Assembly: GCA_947628075.1 (NCBI GenBank)
Contig: CANQYF010000036.1
Coordinates: forward strand, 1-10,046
DNA: 10,046 nucleotides
Source: an uncultured Bacilli bacterium
GTDB taxonomy: Bacteria; Bacillota_I; Bacilli_A; RF39; UBA660
Reading direction: 5' to 3'
A program made the position numbers and the translations under genes. Position 1 is the stretch's first letter. Each line of letters opens with the position of its first letter. This document shows, piece after piece, positions 7,301 to 10,046 of this stretch. The notes beneath the pieces are model-generated. The model worked only from the letters and a program-made list of their open reading frames with translations. It was not told the DNA's origin and searched no databases.

Positions 7301-7332
7301 CGCTACACCGTAAAGGTTAGCGTTTTATTTTT
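7301..7332 (+). terminator. Strong intrinsic terminator (small RNA and probably proS-fic)
   Basis: CGCTA-c-ACC (7301-7309), loop GTAAA, GGT-TAGCG (7315-7322): 8 bp with one bulged C, followed by TTTTATTTTT (7323-7332). No other terminator lies between the fic stop and this point, so read-through from proS-fic would also end here. Confidence 0.75.
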
Positions 7333-7400
7333 CATACTAACTTTAATATAATTAGAGTTAGTATAATTATTACAATAATAAGAACATCGTCTTTTCTCAT
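7332..7400 (-). CDS. 22-residue hydrophobic peptide, candidate type I toxin
   Basis: The ORF starts at 7400 (ATG) and ends at 7332 (TGA). The peptide has a charged start, MRKDD, then an unbroken Ile/Leu/Val membrane segment (residues 6-19, VLIIVIIILTLIIL) and ends KLV. Composition and size resemble small membrane-acting toxins (Ibs, Fst, TisB types), but it lacks the P-x-x-x-G pattern of Fst and I recognise no family. Supporting context: AAGGAG (7416-7411) plus a second GGTGGAG beside the ATG, a promoter at 7528-7501, a 5' untranslated region of about 94 nt, and the convergent small RNA. In the 5' UTR, CGCCGCTTC (7476-7468) can pair over nine positions (three G-U) with GGAGTGGTG (7414-7406), hiding the RBS. 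The last third of the ORF forms a 13-bp hairpin (7364-7334). RBS masking and ORF hairpins are common in toxin mRNAs. Confidence 0.6.
   Translation of the reverse strand: MRKDDVLIIVIIILTLIILKLV
7334..7364 (-). other. 13-bp hairpin inside the toxin ORF
   Basis: ATACTAACT (7334-7342) is the reverse complement of 7356-7364. The stem continues inward to 7346/7352 through one G-T wobble, leaving a 5-nt loop. It covers the codons for the end of the hydrophobic segment. It is not followed by a T-tract on either strand, so it is not a terminator. It may slow ribosomes or stabilise the RNA. Confidence 0.6.
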
Positions 7401-7469
7401 AACTCCACCACTCCTTTTTCACCAAACCCCCTGTTATAAACAAGTTGTAAGTTACTTAAGTTGTGTTGA

Positions 7470-7491
7470 AGCGGCGCTACTAACCGGTAAC
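7470..7491 (-). repeat. Right copy of the imperfect inverted repeat
   Basis: The minus strand reads GTTACCGGTTAGTAGCGCCG from 7491 downward, the counterpart of 7271-7292. It lies at the predicted 5' end of the toxin mRNA (start near 7494). No target-site duplication is seen outside the two copies. Confidence 0.65.
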
Positions 7492-7500
7492 AAATTCTTT

Positions 7501-7528
7501 ATTATATAAAGTATTTTTTCTTTTGCAA
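7501..7528 (-). promoter_or_regulatory. Promoter of the candidate toxin mRNA
   Basis: On the minus strand, TTGCAA (7528-7523), a 16-base spacer, then TATAAT (7506-7501). The predicted start near 7494 is just upstream of the inverted repeat. It points away from arsR, and nothing else on the minus strand would use it. Confidence 0.65.
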
Positions 7529-7581
7529 CCAATTCGACAAACCTTCTAAAATTAAGACAAAATATTCATCTTTATTTTCTC

Positions 7582-7610
7582 TGGACATACTATATAATAT
7601 ATGATATATT
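7582..7610 (+). promoter_or_regulatory. Promoter of the arsR-ATPase operon
   Basis: TGGACA at 7582-7587 (five of six), a 17-base spacer, and TATATT at 7605-7610 with TG at 7602-7603 (extended -10). The predicted start near 7617 falls inside the operator. A second possible -10, TATAAT at 7593-7598, has only a poor -35. Confidence 0.7.
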
Positions 7611-7612
7611 TA

Positions 7613-7634
7613 TATATGAACAGATATTCATATA
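7613..7634 (+). promoter_or_regulatory. ArsR/SmtB-type operator
   Basis: Inverted repeat TATATGAACA-GA-TATTCATATA: 10-bp arms with one mismatch around a 2-bp centre. This fits the known TGAAxA/TxTTCA operators of SmtB, CzrA and related repressors. It begins 3 bp after the -10 and spans the predicted start site, so a bound repressor would block transcription of its own operon. The SD AAGGAG (7638-7643) follows directly. Confidence 0.85.
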
Positions 7635-7650
7635 GATAAGGAGTATATAA

Positions 7651-7941
7651 ATGGAATTATTAGATGATGATAAGACAATAGATATGGCGGAATTATTTAA
7701 AATTTTTGGGGATTCGACCCGTATTAAAATAATTAATGTTTTACTAGATAATGAACTTTGTGTTTGTGAAATAACCAATAAAATAAATGTAAGTCAATCG
7801 GCTGTTTCGCATCAACTGCGTATTTTAAAAACGGCTAAATTAGTAAAATATTATAAAAAAGGAAATTGCATATATTATTCCTTAGCGGATGATCATGTAA
7901 AGAAAATATTTATGTTAGGAAGTGAACATACAAATGAGTAA
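7651..7941 (+). CDS. ArsR/SmtB-family metal-sensing repressor
   Basis: Winged-helix repressor of 96 residues, probably sensing Zn(II) and perhaps Cd(II) or Co(II), and controlling the ATPase gene that follows. The family hallmarks are in order: FKIFGDSTRIKIINVL (16-31), ELCVCEI (35-41, Cys37 and Cys39), the recognition helix SQSAVSHQLRILK (48-60), and the beta wing YYKKGNCIYYSL (67-78). The C-terminal helix carries D80-x-H82-x10-H93-xx-E96, exactly the alpha-5 zinc site of SmtB (Asp-His-His-Glu). A CVC pair exists as in CadC, but the N-terminal cysteines needed for CadC's thiolate site are absent. The alpha-5 site is therefore the likely sensor, and Zn the likely signal. AAGGAG lies 7 nt before the ATG, behind a matching operator. 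The coding end overlaps the ATPase start by 8 nt. Confidence 0.93.
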   Translation: MELLDDDKTIDMAELFKIFGDSTRIKIINVLLDNELCVCEITNKINVSQSAVSHQLRILKTAKLVKYYKKGNCIYYSLADDHVKKIFMLGSEHTNE

Positions 7942-9967
7942 ATATACTTATAAATTAAATAAATTAGACTGTGCCAATTGTGCTAAAAGAATTGAGGATG
8001 CTTTAAATAAAGATGATAAAATAAAAAAAGCAATAGTTAATTATAATAAATTATCTGTGAGTATAGATACAGATTTAAATGATGGCATTTTAAATATAGT
8101 TAATAATATTATTAAAAAAGTAGAGCCAGATGTATTTGCAAGTGAAAATGCCAATATTCATACGAGCTATAAATTTGATGTTATAAGATTAATTTTAGGT
8201 ATAATTTGTATTGTTTTATCAATGCTTATTAAACTTCCTCTTATTCATGAAATATTTATTATTCTTGCTTATTTAATTCTTTTATTTAGAGTTTTAAAAA
8301 AAGCCTTTTTAATGTTAATTAAAAATTTCTCAATAGATGAAAATCTTCTTGTTAGTATCTCTTGTATTGGAGCATATCTTACTGATAATATTCATGAAGG
8401 CTTAATGGTCATTATACTATATGAAATAGGTAAAATTTTAGAGAGTATGGCGGTCAATAATTCTCGTAAATCTATTAGTGATTTAATGGATATTAAGCCT
8501 TTATATGCTAATTTGAAAGTAAATGATAAAATTAAAAGAGTAGAGCCAAATACGGTTAAAGTTGATGATTTAATCATTATTAAAAAGGGTGAAAAAATTC
8601 CTTTAGATGGGATTGTCGTTGAAGGGGAAAGTAAAATTGATAATAAAGCTTTAACTGGTGAAAGTAATTTAGTTAATGTAAAAAAGGGAAGTGTTATTTT
8701 ATCTGGAGGAATTAATGTTGGTGATATTTTAACAATTAAAGTTACAAAAACTTATGAAAATAGTACAGTAGCGCAAATCTTATCTTTAGTTGAAAATGCT
8801 ACCGATAAAAAAGCCAAAACCGAGAATTTTGTTTCAAAAGCGGCGAAAGTATATACACCAATTATTTTAGGTTTAGCTATTTTAATTGGGTTATGTCTTC
8901 CTTTAATTCCTGGCATAACTTATGAAGATTCAATTTATAGGGCTTTAGTCTTTTTGGTAGTTTCTTGTCCATGTGCAATTGCAATATCAGTACCTCTTTC
9001 TTATTTTTCTGGAATCGGAGCATCATCTAAAAAAGGCATTTTAATTAAAGGCAGTAATTATTTAGAAGCCATGGCTAAAATTAAAGAAATAATTTTTGAT
9101 AAAACTGGTACCATTACAAATGGTGAAGCTAATAAATATGATTTAAAAGTAATTAATAAAAATTATAGTGAAGAAGATGTTATTAAATATTATGTCAGTG
9201 GAGAAGCATTATCTAATCATCCGATTGCTAAATCGATTATAAAATTATTTCCGCAAACTAAAACTTTTAAAGTGAGTAAATTTAAAGAAATTACCGGAAA
9301 AGGTATTACTTTTAAAGTAAAAAAAGAAGATGTAATGGTGGGATCATCCACTTTAGTGGGGCTTAATACAAATGATAATGCTATTTATTTAAAAATAGAT
9401 AATAAATTTATTGCTAAACTTTCTATTAATGATGGCATAAAAAAAGATGCTCAAAGTACTATTAATTATTTAAATAAAATGGGTGTTAATGTTCAAATGT
9501 TTACGGGCGATAAAAAGGATATTGCTTTAGAAATTGCCACAAAAGTAGGAATCAAAGAGGTTGAGTATGAACTTTTACCTCAAGATAAATTTGATTTACT
9601 TGATAAAGAGATAAAAAAATATGATGGTGATGTTGCCTTCGTTGGTGATGGAATTAATGATGCACCAGCTATAAGAGTTGCTAAATTAGGAATATCTATG
9701 GGTAGTATTGGTAGTGCATCAGCAATTGAAGCATCAGATATCGTTTTAATGAATGATAATTTAAGTAGCTTAATTGATCTATTTAAAATATCTAAAAAAA
9801 CTAATCATATTATTAAAGAAAATTTAATATTTGCAATCGGTATTAAAATCCTAATTTTAATATTAAGTGGTCTTGGTCTTGCCTCAATGTGGCTTGCTGT
9901 TTTTGCTGATACAGGTGTTACTTTACTTACTATTATTAATACTACAAGAATATTAAAAAATAATTGA
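7934..9967 (+). CDS. Zn/Cd/Pb-exporting P1B-type ATPase
   Basis: Membrane pump that uses ATP to expel divalent soft metals. Numbered from ATG 7934 (677 residues): one N-terminal heavy-metal domain with DCANC (12-16); four membrane helices (about 82-169); actuator TGES (241-244); helices 5-6 with CPC at 345-347; phosphorylation motif DKTGT (Asp389); HP locus at 429-430; hinge GDGINDAP (572-579); and two last helices, with ADTG containing Asp659. SCPCAI plus Asp659 in the last helix (as Asp714 in E. coli ZntA) marks the Zn/Cd/Pb (P1B-2) subgroup rather than the Cu pumps. An in-frame GTG at 7922 would add four residues. I prefer ATG 7934, which overlaps the repressor stop by 8 nt and lies 13 nt after AGGA, suggesting translational coupling. 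The gene is complete and shares the metal-responsive promoter. zntA or cadA would both be used for such genes. Confidence 0.95.
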   Translation: MSKYTYKLNKLDCANCAKRIEDALNKDDKIKKAIVNYNKLSVSIDTDLNDGILNIVNNIIKKVEPDVFASENANIHTSYKFDVIRLILGIICIVLSMLIKLPLIHEIFIILAYLILLFRVLKKAFLMLIKNFSIDENLLVSISCIGAYLTDNIHEGLMVIILYEIGKILESMAVNNSRKSISDLMDIKPLYANLKVNDKIKRVEPNTVKVDDLIIIKKGEKIPLDGIVVEGESKIDNKALTGESNLVNVKKGSVILSGGINVGDILTIKVTKTYENSTVAQILSLVENATDKKAKTENFVSKAAKVYTPIILGLAILIGLCLPLIPGITYEDSIYRALVFLVVSCPCAIAISVPLSYFSGIGASSKKGILIKGSNYLEAMAKIKEIIFDKTGTITNGEANKYDLKVINKNYSEEDVIKYYVSGEALSNHPIAKSIIKLFPQTKTFKVSKFKEITGKGITFKVKKEDVMVGSSTLVGLNTNDNAIYLKIDNKFIAKLSINDGIKKDAQSTINYLNKMGVNVQMFTGDKKDIALEIATKVGIKEVEYELLPQDKFDLLDKEIKKYDGDVAFVGDGINDAPAIRVAKLGISMGSIGSASAIEASDIVLMNDNLSSLIDLFKISKKTNHIIKENLIFAIGIKILILILSGLGLASMWLAVFADTGVTLLTIINTTRILKNN

Positions 9968-9992
9968 CAATCAAGGATCCTAATAGTATATT
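9964..9992 (+). promoter_or_regulatory. Promoter overlapping the ATPase stop codon
   Basis: Consensus TTGACA at 9964-9969, with TGA (9965-9967) being the ATPase stop, then a 17-base spacer and TATATT at 9987-9992. The predicted start is near 9999. No terminator for the metal operon is seen before it, so metal-induced read-through into the next unit is possible. Confidence 0.65.
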
Positions 9993-9995
9993 ATA

Positions 9996-10046
9996 AATAC
10001 ATAAGAAATTATGTGTAAAAAAGCTGGTGATTCCCACCATTTAAGA
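9996..10046 (+). other. Structured 5' leader or start of an RNA gene, cut by the window end
   Basis: A stem with a GAAA tetraloop (ACATAA 9999-10004, TTATGT 10009-10014) begins at the predicted transcription start, followed by an A-run. A second hairpin, TGGTG (10025-10029)/CACCA (10035-10039) with loop ATTCC, comes next. There is no start codon with an RBS before the edge. The first hairpin lacks a T-tract, so it is not a terminator on this strand. I cannot assign it to a known riboswitch or RNA gene. Confidence 0.4.

Larger units (their letters stand above)
7265..7332 (+). ncRNA. Candidate antisense antitoxin RNA (type I TA)
   Basis: Predicted RNA of about 68 nt between the promoter above and a strong terminator, with no ORF. 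It is unusually GC-rich for this DNA. It can fold as ACC-GAGTTA-GGT (7274-7285), or as GTAGC/GCTAC across 7285-7306, followed by the terminator hairpin. Its 3' half is the complement of the 3' untranslated part of the minus-strand toxin transcript. Its segment GGCGCTAC..ACCG.TAA (7299-7313) also matches GGCGCTACTAACCGGTAA at 7473-7490, which is the complement of the toxin mRNA 5' end. It could therefore pair with the toxin RNA at both ends, as RNA II does in the pAD1 par system. Size and layout agree with RNA II; this is inference, with no sequence family recognised. Confidence 0.5.

Noticed and set aside
7265..7332. CRISPR-like or tRNA-like element, suggested by the GC-rich repeats in the gap
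   Set aside because: No regular repeat-spacer periodicity and no cloverleaf; the hairpins and T-tract fit a small RNA with an intrinsic terminator better.
7590..7778. 62-codon minus-strand ORF over the arsR promoter and 5' half
   Set aside because: It crosses the operator, RBS and conserved arsR codons, has no RBS, and has a low-complexity Ser/Ile product.
8392..8577. 61-codon minus-strand ORF inside the ATPase gene
   Set aside because: Antisense shadow of the actuator region of an intact P-type ATPase.
10021..10046. Fluoride-type riboswitch start (GGTGATTCCCACC resembles part of its first stem)
   Set aside because: The loop is too short for the conserved pattern, the pseudoknot partners are absent, and the window ends; any resemblance is superficial.

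Overview
The window comes from a very AT-rich, low-GC Firmicutes-type bacterium. The most likely source is an uncultured Bacilli/Mollicutes-related gut lineage (RF39/RFN20-like), although no marker here fixes the taxon. Signs of this are the AAGGAG-type ribosome binding sites, sigma-A-type promoters often with an extended TGN -10, hairpin-plus-T-tract terminators, a lipoprotein GH25 lysozyme, a long bacterial-type ProRS and an ArsR/P-type ATPase pair. TGA is a stop (two genes end in it) and Trp is TGG, so this is not a mycoplasma-type code.

Layout. Positions 1-95 hold T-rich sequence with no gene I can support. An extended -10 promoter (96-124) drives three tightly packed genes of unknown function (149-2276). 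Their products share short helical motifs, and the set ends in a terminator (2275-2300). Single genes with their own promoters follow: a lipoprotein with Ig-like modules and a GH25 muramidase domain (2360-3550) and a zinc-dependent medium-chain dehydrogenase (3645-4658), each closed by its own terminator. Next is a two-gene unit, proS (prolyl-tRNA synthetase, 4792-6480) and a Fic-family protein (6496-7227).

The 423-base gap between fic and arsR (7228-7650) is not empty. It holds what looks like a compact type I toxin-antitoxin locus. A 22-residue membrane-type peptide is encoded on the minus strand (7400-7332) behind a strong RBS and its own promoter (7528-7501). A convergent plus-strand RNA of about 68 nt (about 7265-7332) has its own promoter and a strong terminator. 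Repeats at 7271-7306 and 7470-7491 would let the small RNA base-pair with the 5' end of the toxin mRNA as well as overlap its 3' end. This is the layout of the enterococcal par/fst system, with a different peptide. It is the most interesting item in the window.

The right part is a zinc/cadmium resistance operon. An ArsR/SmtB repressor carries a complete alpha-5 metal site (7651-7941). It overlaps the gene for a Zn/Cd/Pb-exporting P1B-ATPase (7934-9967), and a near-perfect ArsR-family operator covers the predicted transcription start. A consensus -35 box overlaps the ATPase stop codon and starts a new, structured transcript that runs off the end of the window.
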